Source: Aquabacterium sp. (GTDB lineage: Bacteria; Pseudomonadota; Gammaproteobacteria; Burkholderiales; Burkholderiaceae_C). Taken from it: DNA of 64,000 nt. The notes beneath the pieces were generated by a model. That model searched no databases. It saw only the letters and a program-made list of their open reading frames with translations, and was not told the origin of the DNA. Location of the stretch: contig NZ_JAUSAR010000080.1 of the NCBI RefSeq assembly GCF_030652515.1, forward strand, positions 1 to 64,000. Direction: 5' to 3'. Shown piece by piece: positions 48,148 to 57,853 of the stretch (positions are counted from its first letter, which is position 1; every line of letters starts with the position of its first letter). Made by a program: the position numbers and the translations under genes.

Positions 48148-48882
48148 TCAGGGAGCTTCATAGAGCACATTGCGCGTCAAGCCATTGGGCGAAGCAAATG
48201 ACTGCTCGCCATGGCCTTGAACACGGCGAGCTGAAAGTGCTTGCTCAAGCTGCGGATCACGCCAAACCGACGCACCCGCCGCCGCAGGATCATTGCCCAT
48301 CGCGGAGGGAAAGGCCGCGCCCTCGGCCAAAGAGGCCGCAGTCACGCCATTGCCCGACCAGGTGGCTTCCATCGAGGTGGATGGCGCAAAGGCTTGGGTA
48401 CGGTCAGCGGCAGGAAATGTGCCTTGAGCCAGGCTGTTGGCAGGCAAGGACGAGCCCGGTGGTAACCCGCCCTGGTTGGTCACCAAAGCGCCCACCACCA
48501 TCACGAAGCAGGCCGCCACGGCCATCGGGCCAGCCCACACGCGTCGGCGCAAAGGCTCGGCGGGGGGCATGGCCGCCACACCAATGTCCACGACAGAAGG
48601 CTGGTGGCGCGCCACCAGCCCGGCTGGCGCCAGCACCACGGGCTCTTGCACCAAGCGCTCACGGAATGATTTGAGGAAGTGCGAACTGCCGGAGGCATCG
48701 GCCAGCTCGTCGGAGCGCATCACGTCACCAATGAGGTGGTAGTCGCTCCAGCGAGCGCGGACCTTGGCGTCATCACGCCACGAGGCACAAGCGCGGGCGA
48801 CTTCGGCCACGTCAGCTTCGCCATCGGCCAAGGCCGACAGCGCTTCGAAGGGCAAATCATCATCCATGCGACGGTCAGACAT
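48148..48882 (-). CDS. rseA: Sigma-E anti-sigma factor RseA
   Basis: A 244-residue protein with an N-terminal RseA domain (residues 8-75, with EALSALADGEAD and WSDYHLIGDVMRSDEL), one membrane helix near residues 114-134 (GPMAVAACFVMVVGALV) and a Gly/Ser/Ala-rich periplasmic tail. It would hold RpoE at the membrane until DegS/RseP-type cleavage. The start ATG lies 93 bp after rpoE. The next gene downstream is degP; no rseB is found between them. Confidence 0.93.
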   Translation of the reverse strand: MSDRRMDDDLPFEALSALADGEADVAEVARACASWRDDAKVRARWSDYHLIGDVMRSDELADASGSSHFLKSFRERLVQEPVVLAPAGLVARHQPSVVDIGVAAMPPAEPLRRRVWAGPMAVAACFVMVVGALVTNQGGLPPGSSLPANSLAQGTFPAADRTQAFAPSTSMEATWSGNGVTAASLAEGAAFPSAMGNDPAAAGASVWRDPQLEQALSARRVQGHGEQSFASPNGLTRNVLYEAP

Positions 48883-48975
48883 AGGCGGGCTCCGTGTCGA
48901 CATTGAAATCAGGCCAAGGAATTTTGGCCATCCTGGCAATTCAGAGGCGCCAGTTCACAAAAAGTTCACTCAACT

Positions 48976-49707
48976 TCACCAACGATCGCCGTCTTTGGTG
49001 TCCAGCAGGGGACGCAGGCGCTGCGCGATGGCATCCCGGGCGCGAAAAATGCGCGACCGAACCGTGCCAATCGGACAGCCCATCACCTCGGCAATCTCTT
49101 CGTAACTGAGCCCCTCGATTTCACGAAGGGTGATGGCCTGGCGCAGGTCTTCGGACAAGGCCTCGATCGCGGCATTGACCGTGTTGGCGATCTGGCGGCT
49201 GGCCATCAAGGATTCGGGGGTTTCCCCGGTGGTGAGTTCGTTCTCGACGCGGGAAGTGTCGGAGTCATCGTCTTCGCCAGAACCTGCGCGCGATGATTCG
49301 GTGACCAATGGATCTCGGCGCAAACCAATCAGCGCCTTTTTGGCGGTGTTGACGGCGATGCGGTAGAGCCAAGTGTAAAAAGCGCTTTCGCCACGGAAAT
49401 TGGGCAAGGCGCGGTAGGCGCGGATGAAGGTTTCCTGGGCGATGTCTTCCACCAGATCGACGTCGCGCACCATGCGGGCAATCAGGCGCTGGATGCGGCG
49501 CTCGTACTTGACCACCAGCATCTCAAAGGCACGCTGGTCGCCGCGTTGCACGCGCTCGACCAACAAGGCGTCCACATCAACGATGGGCGTGACCGGGCAG
49601 GTGTCCTGGCCTTCAACCCCCACGGTAACCAAGGGATCAAAAGCCTGGGCAGACACAGGCTGATCCGGCATCACCGGAGGCTCCGAAGGCAGGCGCGGCG
49701 GCGTCAT
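48976..49707 (-). CDS. rpoE: RNA polymerase sigma-E factor
   Basis: An ECF sigma factor of 243 residues. Region 2 is clear (LVERVQRGDQRAFEMLVVKY, then AQETFIRAYRALPNFRGES and YTWLYRIAVNTAKK), and region 4 has LREIEGLSYEEIAEVMGCPIGTVRSRIFRARD. About 45 extra residues precede region 2, compared with E. coli RpoE; an internal ATG at 49671 could give a shorter form. An acidic linker (GEDDDSD) separates regions 2 and 4. The start overlaps the upstream membrane-protein gene by 4 bp. Confidence 0.96.
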   Translation of the reverse strand: MTPPRLPSEPPVMPDQPVSAQAFDPLVTVGVEGQDTCPVTPIVDVDALLVERVQRGDQRAFEMLVVKYERRIQRLIARMVRDVDLVEDIAQETFIRAYRALPNFRGESAFYTWLYRIAVNTAKKALIGLRRDPLVTESSRAGSGEDDDSDTSRVENELTTGETPESLMASRQIANTVNAAIEALSEDLRQAITLREIEGLSYEEIAEVMGCPIGTVRSRIFRARDAIAQRLRPLLDTKDGDRW

Positions 49708-50471
49708 GAACGGATCCTCCGCTGAACGGCGCGCTCAGACTCAAGCAGGATCACCGTTTCGGCAAAGTCACTGTCGGCCACGGCCATGCCTTGGGCGCCC
49801 GCCTGGTCGTTGGTGTTGAATGATGAAAGCAAGTTGGGCCACTGACGTTGATGATTTCCGGATGATGCCACCACTTGTTCCGCCCCGACCTGATTGGCCC
49901 TCGCGTTGAACAGCAATGCCCGCAAGTGGTGCCCTGCGCTGCCTTTGAAACAAATGCGGGCATCCAGCCATGACCACGACGTCATCTGGCTCTCTGGGCC
50001 CGAGGAAACCATTTTGACCAGGACCCAAACGCCCAGGTCAAAAACCACATGCACAGCAACGGTTTGTTGGCCCGCTGTTGGGGCCTCTTTCACCGACCAA
50101 CCGGGCGGTACTTCAGCAGGCGCCCTGTCCGGACGGAAAGGCGGCAAACCACCCCAATGCAAAGTCACCGTCCGGTTGATGCTCAGGCTTTGCCATGAGT
50201 GCCAGGTCATCATCAGCCAGGGCACACCCACCGCCAATGCGATCACCACGGGAAGCCAGGATCCTTGACCGGATCGGGCTTGTGAAAAGAGTGCCCACGC
50301 CCATGCCAGCCACAAGGCCGTGGCGAGTAGGAGCAATGCCCGGGCCGCCCAACGAATGGCAGGCACCTGGGCCACGCCCAACGGCAGTTGCCACTGCGCC
50401 CTCGATCCCAGCAAACCCTGATGCAAAAAGCCCCCGTGCCCTGCCCCGGCGATGTCATCGGCGAAAGGCAT
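49704..50471 (-). CDS. Unrecognised membrane protein coupled to rpoE
   Basis: I do not recognise this family. The roughly 255-residue protein has two hydrophobic segments, about residues 39-58 (AARALLLLATALWLAWAWAL) and 68-86 (WLPVVIALAVGVPWLMMTW), then a soluble domain of about 160 residues with conserved-looking Trp and Gly and no obvious catalytic motif. Its stop overlaps the rpoE ATG by 4 bp, so the two are translated together. A poorly conserved protein in this slot between fabF and rpoE is common in Burkholderiales. ATG 50471 is chosen over an upstream TTG. Confidence 0.75.
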   Translation of the reverse strand: MPFADDIAGAGHGGFLHQGLLGSRAQWQLPLGVAQVPAIRWAARALLLLATALWLAWAWALFSQARSGQGSWLPVVIALAVGVPWLMMTWHSWQSLSINRTVTLHWGGLPPFRPDRAPAEVPPGWSVKEAPTAGQQTVAVHVVFDLGVWVLVKMVSSGPESQMTSWSWLDARICFKGSAGHHLRALLFNARANQVGAEQVVASSGNHQRQWPNLLSSFNTNDQAGAQGMAVADSDFAETVILLESERAVQRRIRS

Positions 50472-50499
50472 GGAACGGGCGCTCAAAGGTCAAGCAGTG

Positions 50500-51744
50500 T
50501 CAGACGCGCTTGAACACCAGCGAACCGTTGGTGCCGCCAAACCCGAAGTTGTTCTTCAGGGCCGCGTCAATCTTCATCTCGCGCGCGGTATTGGCGCAGT
50601 AGTCCAGGTCGCACTCAGGATCCTGGTTGAAGATGTTGATGGTGGGGGGCGAGATCTGGTGGTGGATGGCCAACACCGTGAACACCGACTCGATGCCACC
50701 CGCACCGCCCAACAAGTGGCCGGTCATGGACTTGGTGGAGTTGACCACCAGGTTTTTCGCATGCTCGCCAAACGCGCGTTTGATGGCGTTGGTTTCGTTG
50801 GCATCGCCCAGCGGGGTCGAGGTGCCGTGCGCGTTGAGGTATTGCAACTGATCCGGGTTGAGGCCGGCGTTGCGCAGCGCGGCCATCATCGAACGCGTGG
50901 GGCCATCCACATCGGGCGCGGTCATGTGGTACGCGTCGGCGCTCATGCCAAAGCCGCTGATCTCGGCGTAAATCCTGGCACCACGGGCTTTGGCGTGCTC
51001 GTATTCTTCAACCACCATCACACCGGCACCTTCACCGAGGACGAAACCGTCGCGGTCCTTGTCCCACGGGCGCGAGGCGGTTTGCGGGTCATCGTTGCGG
51101 GTTGACAAGGCGCGGGCAGCGGCAAAACCACCAATGCCCAGTGGCGAAACCGTGGCTTCGGAGCCGCCAGCCACCATCACGTCGGCATCGCCGTATTCGA
51201 TCATGCGCGCGGCTTGGCCGATGCTGTGCAGGCCGGTGGTGCAGGCCGTGACGATGGCCAGATTGGGGCCCTTGAAGCCGCAATGGATGGACACATGCCC
51301 CGAGATCATGTTGATGATCGAGGCCGGGACGAAAAATGGGGAGATTCTGCGGGGGCCGCGGTCGGCGTACTCTTGATGCGTGGCCTCGATCAAAGGCAAG
51401 CCACCAATGCCGGAGCCCACGATGCAGCCGATGCGCTCGGCCACTTCAGGCGCCAATGCCTCGCCCATGGGCAGGCCGGAATCCTTGACCGCCTGGATGC
51501 TGGCAGCCAGCCCATAGTGGATGAAGGTGTCCATGTGCCGGGCTTCTTTGGCGGGGATGTAATCCTCGATGTTGAAGCCCTTGACCTCACCTGCAAATCG
51601 GCAGGCAAACGCCGACGCGTCGAACTTGGTGATGGTGTCAATGCCGGACTTGCCAGCAATCAGATTCGACCAGGACTCATCGACCGTGTTTCCAACGGGG
51701 GTGACGAGGCCTAGGCCGGTGACAACGACGCGACGACGGGTCAT
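50500..51744 (-). CDS. fabF: 3-oxoacyl-ACP synthase II
   Basis: The 414-residue elongating condensing enzyme of type II fatty acid synthesis. The Cys-His-His triad is visible in [18 protein letters not shown] and [12 protein letters not shown]. It comes 75 bp after acpP on the same strand, separated by a stable hairpin. The ending [14 protein letters not shown] is typical. Confidence 0.98.
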   Translation of the reverse strand: MTRRRVVVTGLGLVTPVGNTVDESWSNLIAGKSGIDTITKFDASAFACRFAGEVKGFNIEDYIPAKEARHMDTFIHYGLAASIQAVKDSGLPMGEALAPEVAERIGCIVGSGIGGLPLIEATHQEYADRGPRRISPFFVPASIINMISGHVSIHCGFKGPNLAIVTACTTGLHSIGQAARMIEYGDADVMVAGGSEATVSPLGIGGFAAARALSTRNDDPQTASRPWDKDRDGFVLGEGAGVMVVEEYEHAKARGARIYAEISGFGMSADAYHMTAPDVDGPTRSMMAALRNAGLNPDQLQYLNAHGTSTPLGDANETNAIKRAFGEHAKNLVVNSTKSMTGHLLGGAGGIESVFTVLAIHHQISPPTINIFNQDPECDLDYCANTAREMKIDAALKNNFGFGGTNGSLVFKRV

Positions 51745-51781
51745 GCTGGGTGTGGAAAAAAAGGAGGGTTAGAGACAACCA

Positions 51782-51797
51782 AGGCCCCGAAGGGCCT
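51782..51797 (-). promoter_or_regulatory. C(UUCG)G hairpin between acpP and fabF
   Basis: On the transcript AGGCCC-UUCG-GGGCCU forms a 6-bp stem with the very stable UUCG tetraloop, 22 nt after the acpP stop. Only a few U residues follow, so it may stabilise the acpP 3' end or terminate partially, helping acpP outproduce fabF. Confidence 0.6.
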
Positions 51798-51819
51798 CAG
51801 TGATCAACAAGTGGTTATT

Positions 51820-52059
51820 TTAGGCCTTGGCGTGGCCCTTGGCATAGTCGATGGCCAGCTGAACGGTGGTGATCTTTTCAGCTTCTTCATCGGGAATTTC
51901 GATGCCGAACTCGTCTTCGAGCGCCATCACCAATTCAACGGTGTCCAGCGAATCAGCGCCCAGATCGGCCACGAAGGCTTTTTCAGGGGTGACTTCGGAT
52001 TCGGCTACACCGAGTTGTTCGGCAATGATCTTCTTGACGCGTGCTTCGATATCGCTCAT
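51820..52059 (-). CDS. acpP: Acyl carrier protein
   Basis: A 79-residue acidic ACP that carries growing acyl chains. The phosphopantetheine attachment Ser is in [15 protein letters not shown] near residue 37. [17 protein letters not shown] opens the protein. A GGAG-type site precedes the ATG. The phosphopantetheinyl transferase AcpS is encoded at 38827-39231. Confidence 0.98.
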   Translation of the reverse strand: MSDIEARVKKIIAEQLGVAESEVTPEKAFVADLGADSLDTVELVMALEDEFGIEIPDEEAEKITTVQLAIDYAKGHAKA

Positions 52060-52158
52060 GACTCCTCCAGGAGTGGGTGCAAATAAACCGGGGATTTTAG
52101 CGGGTTAGCGGCGCAAACCGCCAAACCCGAAAAACGAATTTGAGAACCCCGTAAAAAC

Positions 52159-52905
52159 TCAATTCATCAACATGCCACCGTTGACGTGTAACTCCGTCCC
52201 GGTGATGTAAGCGGCTTGAGGCGAAGCCAGAAAGGCCACCGCCTCGGCAATGTCTTCAGGTTGGCCCAGGCGCCCCAATGGGATCTGGGCCTTCAATGTA
52301 GCTTGCTGTTCGTCGGTCAGCGCGCGGGTCATGTCGGTGTCGATGAAACCGGGAGCCACGCAGTTGACCGTGATGTTGCGGCTGCCCAACTCGCGCGCCA
52401 GGGCCCGGGTCATGCCCGCCACGCCCGCTTTGGCCGCAGCATAGTTGGATTGGCCACCATTGCCCATCGCGCCCACCACCGACGTGATGTTGATGATGCG
52501 GCCATGGCGTTGCTTCATCATGGGGCGCATGACCGCGCGGCTCATGCGGAAAACGGCCTTGAGGTTGGTGTCGAGCACGGCATCCCAGTCGTCATCCTTC
52601 ATGCGCATGGCCAGAGTATCCCGCGTGATGCCGGCGTTGTTGACCAGCACGTGCAATGCACCGTGCTCTTTCAGGATGGCGTCGATGGCAGTGTCTACCG
52701 CAGCAGCATCCGTCACGTTCAGGACGAGGCCTTGGCTGCCCGGGAACGCGCTCAGCGCCTCGCTGATGGACTGCGCACCGGCTTCGGTCGTGGCCGTGCC
52801 CATGACTTTGTAGCCACGCTGAGCCAGGGTCACGGCGATGGCGCGACCAATGCCACGGCTGGCGCCGGTGACCAGGGCCACTTGGGGGGTTGATTCGCCG
52901 CTCAT
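52159..52905 (-). CDS. fabG: 3-oxoacyl-ACP reductase
   Basis: A 248-residue SDR that reduces beta-ketoacyl-ACP with NADPH. GASRGIGRAIA is the nucleotide-binding motif, NNAG follows, and the catalytic Ser-Tyr-Lys set is in NITSVVG and YAAAKAG. Its start overlaps the fabD stop by 4 bp; acpP follows 99 bp later. Confidence 0.97.
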   Translation of the reverse strand: MSGESTPQVALVTGASRGIGRAIAVTLAQRGYKVMGTATTEAGAQSISEALSAFPGSQGLVLNVTDAAAVDTAIDAILKEHGALHVLVNNAGITRDTLAMRMKDDDWDAVLDTNLKAVFRMSRAVMRPMMKQRHGRIINITSVVGAMGNGGQSNYAAAKAGVAGMTRALARELGSRNITVNCVAPGFIDTDMTRALTDEQQATLKAQIPLGRLGQPEDIAEAVAFLASPQAAYITGTELHVNGGMLMN

Positions 52906-53840
52906 GTCAACAGGCCTTTCGCTTCCAGCAAGGATGCCGGGTCAAAAATGGTGGTGGTGATCAGTTCGCCGTCAATGCGCTTGACCATGCCGGACAAAAC
53001 TTTGCCGGGGCCGCATTCGATCACGTGGGTCAAGCCGCGGACCTTGAGCGCCTGGATGGTTTCTACCCAGCGCACAGGACCAAAAGCCTGACGATACAGG
53101 GCATCTCGCAGTTCATCAGCCTGCGTGACCGAGGCCACGTCGATGTTGTTGATGACGGGGATGGAAGGCAGGGAAAAGGTCGTGTCCGCCAGTTTGGCCT
53201 TGAGCCGTTCAGCGGCAGGCCTCATCAAGCTGGAATGGAACGGGGCCGACACCGACAACAGCAACGCACGCTTGGCACCCGCCGCCTTGAGCACCACGCA
53301 AGCCTGATCCACACCGGCTTTGGTGCCGGCAATCACGGTTTGCTTGGGATCGTTGAAATTCACGGCCTCAACCACTTCACCGCTGGCTTGGGCCGCTTCA
53401 AGGCATCCGGCCTTGACGGCTTCGGCATCCAGGCCAAGGATGGCGGCCATGCTGCCCAAACCCACGGGCACGGCTTCCTGCATCGCCTGAGCACGGAAGC
53501 GCACCAGGGGCAAGGCTTCGGCCAGGGTCAAGGCGCCTGCGGCCACCAGGGCCGCGTACTCGCCCAGGGAATGCCCCGCCACGGCGGCAGGCTTCAAACC
53601 GGTCTCGGCCAGCCAGGCGCGCCAGCAGGCCACGTCAGCGATGAGCATCGCGGGTTGAGTGTTCGCGGTCATGTCCAAGGCCTCTTTGGGGCCTTCGGCG
53701 ATCAATCGACCCACGTCTTCGCCCAAGGCCTCGGAAGACTCGGCCAGGGTGTCACGCACGGCGGGGTGATCCGCCCAGCCATTGAGCATGCCCACCGACT
53801 GCGAGCCTTGGCCTGGAAACACGAATGCGAATGAGGTCAT
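52902..53840 (-). CDS. fabD: Malonyl CoA-ACP transacylase
   Basis: FabD loads malonate from CoA onto ACP. The 312-residue protein has FPGQGSQSVGM at the start, the catalytic Ser in GHSLGEYAAL near residue 91 and the catalytic His in SAPFHSSLM near residue 200. ATG 53840 is chosen; the in-frame codon at 53870 would overlap the fabH stop. It sits between fabH and fabG. Confidence 0.97.
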   Translation of the reverse strand: MTSFAFVFPGQGSQSVGMLNGWADHPAVRDTLAESSEALGEDVGRLIAEGPKEALDMTANTQPAMLIADVACWRAWLAETGLKPAAVAGHSLGEYAALVAAGALTLAEALPLVRFRAQAMQEAVPVGLGSMAAILGLDAEAVKAGCLEAAQASGEVVEAVNFNDPKQTVIAGTKAGVDQACVVLKAAGAKRALLLSVSAPFHSSLMRPAAERLKAKLADTTFSLPSIPVINNIDVASVTQADELRDALYRQAFGPVRWVETIQALKVRGLTHVIECGPGKVLSGMVKRIDGELITTTIFDPASLLEAKGLLT

Positions 53841-53866
53841 GTGATTTACTTCCTTACTGCTGAAAA

Positions 53867-54847
53867 TCAATAGTCCACCAACACGGCGCCCCAGGTGAAG
53901 CCACCACCCACGCCTTCCAGCAGCAGGGTCTGGCCTCGCTGGATGCGGCCATCTCGCACCGCCTGGTCCAGCGCCAGCGGAACGGACGCCGCCGAGGTAT
54001 TGCCGTGCTCATCGAGCGTGACGATCATCCTATCGTCTGAAACTTGCAGCTTGCGCGCCGTGCTTTGCATGATGCGCAAGTTGGCCTGGTGCGGCACCAG
54101 CCAGTCGATGCAGGAGGCATCGCGGCCAGCGGCTTGCAGCACCTCATTGGCCACCTGCTCCAGCACGGTCACGGCCAACTTGAAAACACCGGGGCCATCC
54201 ATTTTGACCGTGGGATCGCCCAGAATCGCACCGCCGGACACCGTACCAGGCGCCCACAGCATGTGTGCCTGCTGCCCATCGGCATGCAGGCGCGATGCCA
54301 CGATGCCGGCCTGCTCGGAGGCCTCCAGCACCACGGCACCCGCCCCATCGCCAAACAGCACACAGGTGGTGCGGTCGCTGAAATCCAGCAGGCGGGAGAA
54401 CACTTCGGCGCCGATCACGAGCGCCCGGCGCGCGGAACCGGTGCGGATCAGGGCGTCGGCCACCGTCAAGGCGTAGATGAAGCCAGAGCACACGGCCTGC
54501 ACGTCAAACGCCGCGCAACCTCGGATGCCGAGCTTTTGCTGAATGAGGCAGGCGGTGGACGGGAACACCATGTCGGGTGTGGACGTGGCACAGATGATCA
54601 GATCGATGTCAGCCGCCTCGATGCCCGCCGCTTGCAACGCTTTCTGCGCCGCCAGCACACCCAGGTCGCTGGAGCCGACATGCGGCTCAGCGAAGTGGCG
54701 CGCACGGATGCCCGTGCGAGACACGATCCATTCGTCGGAGGTTTCGATGCCCTGACTGGCCAGCTGATTGGCCAAGTCCTGGTTGGTGAGTCGTCGTGGC
54801 GGCAGGTGAGCGCCAGTACCGGCTATGCGTGAGTGCTTGATGGGCAT
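53867..54847 (-). CDS. fabH: 3-oxoacyl-ACP synthase III
   Basis: FabH starts fatty acid synthesis by condensing acetyl-CoA with malonyl-ACP. The 326-residue protein has the triad Cys in [12 protein letters not shown], His in [11 protein letters not shown] and Asn in [10 protein letters not shown]. The opening [21 protein letters not shown] is typical. It lies 63 bp after plsX and 26 bp before fabD. Confidence 0.98.
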   Translation of the reverse strand: MPIKHSRIAGTGAHLPPRRLTNQDLANQLASQGIETSDEWIVSRTGIRARHFAEPHVGSSDLGVLAAQKALQAAGIEAADIDLIICATSTPDMVFPSTACLIQQKLGIRGCAAFDVQAVCSGFIYALTVADALIRTGSARRALVIGAEVFSRLLDFSDRTTCVLFGDGAGAVVLEASEQAGIVASRLHADGQQAHMLWAPGTVSGGAILGDPTVKMDGPGVFKLAVTVLEQVANEVLQAAGRDASCIDWLVPHQANLRIMQSTARKLQVSDDRMIVTLDEHGNTSAASVPLALDQAVRDGRIQRGQTLLLEGVGGGFTWGAVLVDY

Positions 54848-54910
54848 TTCAGGGGGGCAACGCGGTGCTGGTTAAAACACCTCGGTGCCCTTTGGGCACG
54901 GCTCGAAGGA

Positions 54911-56080
54911 TCAGGCAGCGCGGTCAACCGCACCCGCCGATCCAACAGCCGCCGACGTGCCTTCTGGATTGGTTGAATCGGCCGCATCTGCAACCGGCAA
55001 ACCATCGAGCGATGCCGCAATGCGGTCATGTACACGCTCCAAAAGGCTGTGACGAGCCGCATCATAGGCCCTGTTGATGGCCAGCTCGAATGCAAAGGCA
55101 TCGGCAGAACCATGGCTTTTGAACACCAGGCCACGCAAACCCAGCAAAGCCGCGCCGTTGTAGCGGCGGTGATCGGCCCGTTTTTTGAACTGGTTGAGCA
55201 CCGGCATGGCGATCAAGGCCACCAATTTGGTCAGCAGATTGCGCGAGAACTCTTGCTTGATGAAATTGGCCAGCATGGACGCCAGCCCTTCGGCCGATTT
55301 GAGCGCCACATTGCCCACGAAACCATCGCAAACGACGATGTCGGTCGTGCCTTTGAAAATGTCATTGCCTTCGACATTGCCCTGGAAGTTGATCAGGCCC
55401 TTGTCGCCCGCATCGCGCAGCAATTCGCCAGCGCGCTTGATGACTTCACTGCCCTTGATGACTTCTTCGCCGATGTTGAGCAAGCCCACGGTGGGCGCTT
55501 CCTTGCCATCCACGGCCGACACCAGCGCGCTGCCCATGACCGCGAATTGCAGCAGATGCTCGGCCGTGCAGTCCACATTGGCGCCCAAATCGAGCACCGT
55601 GGTCGAGCCATCCAGCTGGTTGGGCAGGCCAAAGGCGATCGCCGGGCGGTCAATGCCCTCGACTGTTTTGAGCACATAGCGCGCCACGGCCATCAAGGCC
55701 CCGGTGTTGCCCGCTGACACGCAAGCGTGCGCATTGGCCGGTGCATCGGCCGTCGCCTTGACCTGCGTGACAGCCACGCGCAGCGATGAATCTTTTTTGC
55801 GGCGCAGGGCCACTTCCACCGGATCGTCCATGGAGACGACCTCACTGGCCTGCACCAGGGTGACACGCTCCCAATCCTTGGCAGGCGCCAGGGCTTCGGG
55901 CAAACCGACCAACACCAGCTCGGCCTCGGGGTGCTTGGCCAGAAAAGCCTTGCACGCAGGCAAGGTGACCGACGGGCCATGATCGCCGCCCATGCAGTCG
56001 ACCGAGATTCGGACACGACCTTGGCGATCCGGAATGGCAGCACGGCTGGAGGCCGAGGTGGAAAGGGTCGAAACAGTCAT
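54911..56080 (-). CDS. plsX: Phosphate acyltransferase PlsX
   Basis: PlsX converts acyl-ACP to acyl-phosphate for phospholipid synthesis. The 389-residue protein carries [27 protein letters not shown] and [15 protein letters not shown], the family signatures. An N-terminal extension of about 20 residues and an Ala/Ser-rich tail are present. It links rpmF to the fab genes, as in most proteobacteria. The 141-bp gap to rpmF shows nothing further. Confidence 0.97.
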   Translation of the reverse strand: MTVSTLSTSASSRAAIPDRQGRVRISVDCMGGDHGPSVTLPACKAFLAKHPEAELVLVGLPEALAPAKDWERVTLVQASEVVSMDDPVEVALRRKKDSSLRVAVTQVKATADAPANAHACVSAGNTGALMAVARYVLKTVEGIDRPAIAFGLPNQLDGSTTVLDLGANVDCTAEHLLQFAVMGSALVSAVDGKEAPTVGLLNIGEEVIKGSEVIKRAGELLRDAGDKGLINFQGNVEGNDIFKGTTDIVVCDGFVGNVALKSAEGLASMLANFIKQEFSRNLLTKLVALIAMPVLNQFKKRADHRRYNGAALLGLRGLVFKSHGSADAFAFELAINRAYDAARHSLLERVHDRIAASLDGLPVADAADSTNPEGTSAAVGSAGAVDRAA

Positions 56081-56221
56081 CGGGTGGGTCTTGGGTGGGG
56101 GTATTGCTCAGCGAGCCCAAAACAACAATGGGCCGGAGGACTGACCAGTGTCAGCCTATCCAGCCCTTGCTTCTTGACGAAATCTGAAGGAACCCAGCAC
56201 AGGGCCAGGCTCGATCAAGGA

Positions 56222-56404
56222 TTAAGCGTCAGCCTTGGTCTTGAGCACCTTGCGGCCACGGTAAAAGCCGGTAGGGCTGATGTGGTGACGCAGGTGGATT
56301 TCGCCGGTGGTGCTTTCGACGGCGGTGCCCGGGGTGTTCAGCGCGTTGTGCGAACGGTGCATGCCGCGCTTGGAGGGGGACTTTTTGTTTTGCTGAACGG
56401 CCAT
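56222..56404 (-). CDS. rpmF: 50S ribosomal protein L32
   Basis: A 60-residue L32: [20 protein letters not shown] at the start and [16 protein letters not shown] near the end. The zinc-binding cysteines found in some L32 proteins are absent, as usual in this group. ATG 56404 is chosen; the longer open frame upstream is not part of L32. yceD and rpmF precede plsX, the conserved yceD-rpmF-plsX order. Confidence 0.98.
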   Translation of the reverse strand: MAVQQNKKSPSKRGMHRSHNALNTPGTAVESTTGEIHLRHHISPTGFYRGRKVLKTKADA

Positions 56405-56569
56405 GGATGACTCCAGAAACCGAGCCTCACGGCCCGTTGAGTGCAAGCTCTCACCGACTTTTACAGCGCGCCATATCAATTGACTTGATACCTGCCGCGC
56501 CAGTCGTTTTTAGCCTGCGAAGTGTTGACAAATTGTATAAATCCCGGGGCCTTTCCCGGAAAACCATAG

Positions 56570-56599
56570 ATTCTAGCACGAGAGTGCCCAACAATTCAA
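56570..56599 (-). promoter_or_regulatory. Candidate promoter for rpmF-plsX-fab
   Basis: On the minus strand TTGAAT (56599-56594), an 18-bp spacer and TAGAAT (56575-56570) lie directly after the yceD stop. It would give rpmF a leader of about 160 nt. The rest of the 196-bp gap has a short CCGGG/CCCGG repeat only. Confidence 0.6.
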
Positions 56600-56600
56600 A

Positions 56601-57194
56601 TCAGGTACTGCCCTTTTTCAGGGAAGCCAATACCGCGAAAGGATTGGGCTTGTCTGCGGCGGATTCTTCGTCCGGCGTTTCAGCCACCGGCGTGCCGTCG
56701 GGCGCCACCAGGCCGGATTGCATCAGGGCTTGCACGTCGGTGGGACATTCATCGTGCCGAGGAACGATGGGCTGGGCCATGATCAATTCGTCCTCGATCA
56801 AGGCCAGCAGGTCGAATTGGCGACTGATGGCGAGCACGTCGTCGTCAGAATCCGCGTCCAGCTCGGCGGCCATGGCCTCATCCGCCACAAAGCGAACCGT
56901 GTGGTCCACGGTGACCGGGATGAACACGGGCTGCAGGCAGCGCTGGCATTCCCAGGGCAAATTGCCCTCGGCGTGCAAATCCAGCCACAACTGGGGGCCG
57001 CCCACACGCTGCGGTTCCAGGCGGCCTTCGGCCCACCAAGTCAAGGGCTCAAGGGGAGCCAAATCCAGGTCTTGCGCCAGGCCGGAAGCCAGGCGGCTCA
57101 AAGCAACCACGGGCAACTGCCCTTCCAGTCGCGACTCTTCATTGATGAAAGCCCCCAAGTCGAGCTTGTGGGGCAAAAACGTGCGTGCATTCAT
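56601..57194 (-). CDS. YceD family protein (DUF177)
   Basis: A 197-residue YceD-type protein, linked to 23S rRNA accumulation in some bacteria and always near rpmF. The start is NARTFLPHKLDLGAF and the core is NLPWECQRCLQPVFIPV, with the CxxC typical of the family, then the acidic DADSDDD region. The last 20 residues are Glu/Asp/Ser-rich. ATG 57194 is chosen; the frame is open far upstream across the divergent maf gene, which is not coding. Confidence 0.92.
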   Translation of the reverse strand: MNARTFLPHKLDLGAFINEESRLEGQLPVVALSRLASGLAQDLDLAPLEPLTWWAEGRLEPQRVGGPQLWLDLHAEGNLPWECQRCLQPVFIPVTVDHTVRFVADEAMAAELDADSDDDVLAISRQFDLLALIEDELIMAQPIVPRHDECPTDVQALMQSGLVAPDGTPVAETPDEESAADKPNPFAVLASLKKGST

Positions 57195-57226
57195 GGCGGG
57201 TAGTGTAGAGGCTGGACAATAGAGGG

Positions 57227-57853
57227 ATGACCTCACCCGCTTTCCCCCGCCTGATCCTGGGCTCCACCTCGCGTTACCGGCAAGAGCTGCTGCAAAGGCT
57301 GGGCCTGCCCTTCGACGTGCAAGCGCCCGATGTGGATGAAAGCCCCCGGCTTGGCGAAGCCCCAGCCGACCTGGCCATGCGCCTGGCCTTGGCCAAAGCG
57401 TTAGCGGTCGCGGCACTGAACACCGACGACGTGGTGGTGATCGGCTCCGACCAGGTCGCCGATCTGGCAGGCCAGCCCTTGGGCAAGCCTGGCACCCATG
57501 AACGCGCCGTGGCTCAATTGACGGCCATGCGTGGCCAAGCGGTGCTTTTTCACACCGCGGTGGCCGTTGTTCGGCCCCACAACGGTTTTTCGCAAACGCT
57601 GATGAGCACCACCCGCGTACAGATGGGCCACTACAGCGACCAGGACATCGAAACCTACCTGCGGTGTGAACAGCCTTACGACTGCGCCGGCAGCGCCAAA
57701 TCCGAAGGGTTGGGCATCGTGCTGCTGGACCGCATCGAGTCGGACGACCCCACTGCCCTGATCGGCCTGCCGCTGATCCCCACCACCCAGATGATTCGAC
57801 AAGCGGGGCTGGATCCCCTGGCCTGGCGCGCCATGCATCACCCACAACCATGA
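57227..57853 (+). CDS. maf: Maf-like nucleoside triphosphate pyrophosphatase
   Basis: A 208-residue Maf protein that hydrolyses non-canonical or modified nucleotides (YceF-type, 7-methyl-GTP in E. coli). It has GSTSRYRQELLQRLGLPF at the start, VDESP and GSDQVADL, the standard Maf motifs. Divergence from yceD with 32 bp between them and placement beside rpmF favour the YceF subgroup. The stop overlaps the next gene's ATG by 4 bp. Confidence 0.94.
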   Translation: MTSPAFPRLILGSTSRYRQELLQRLGLPFDVQAPDVDESPRLGEAPADLAMRLALAKALAVAALNTDDVVVIGSDQVADLAGQPLGKPGTHERAVAQLTAMRGQAVLFHTAVAVVRPHNGFSQTLMSTTRVQMGHYSDQDIETYLRCEQPYDCAGSAKSEGLGIVLLDRIESDDPTALIGLPLIPTTQMIRQAGLDPLAWRAMHHPQP

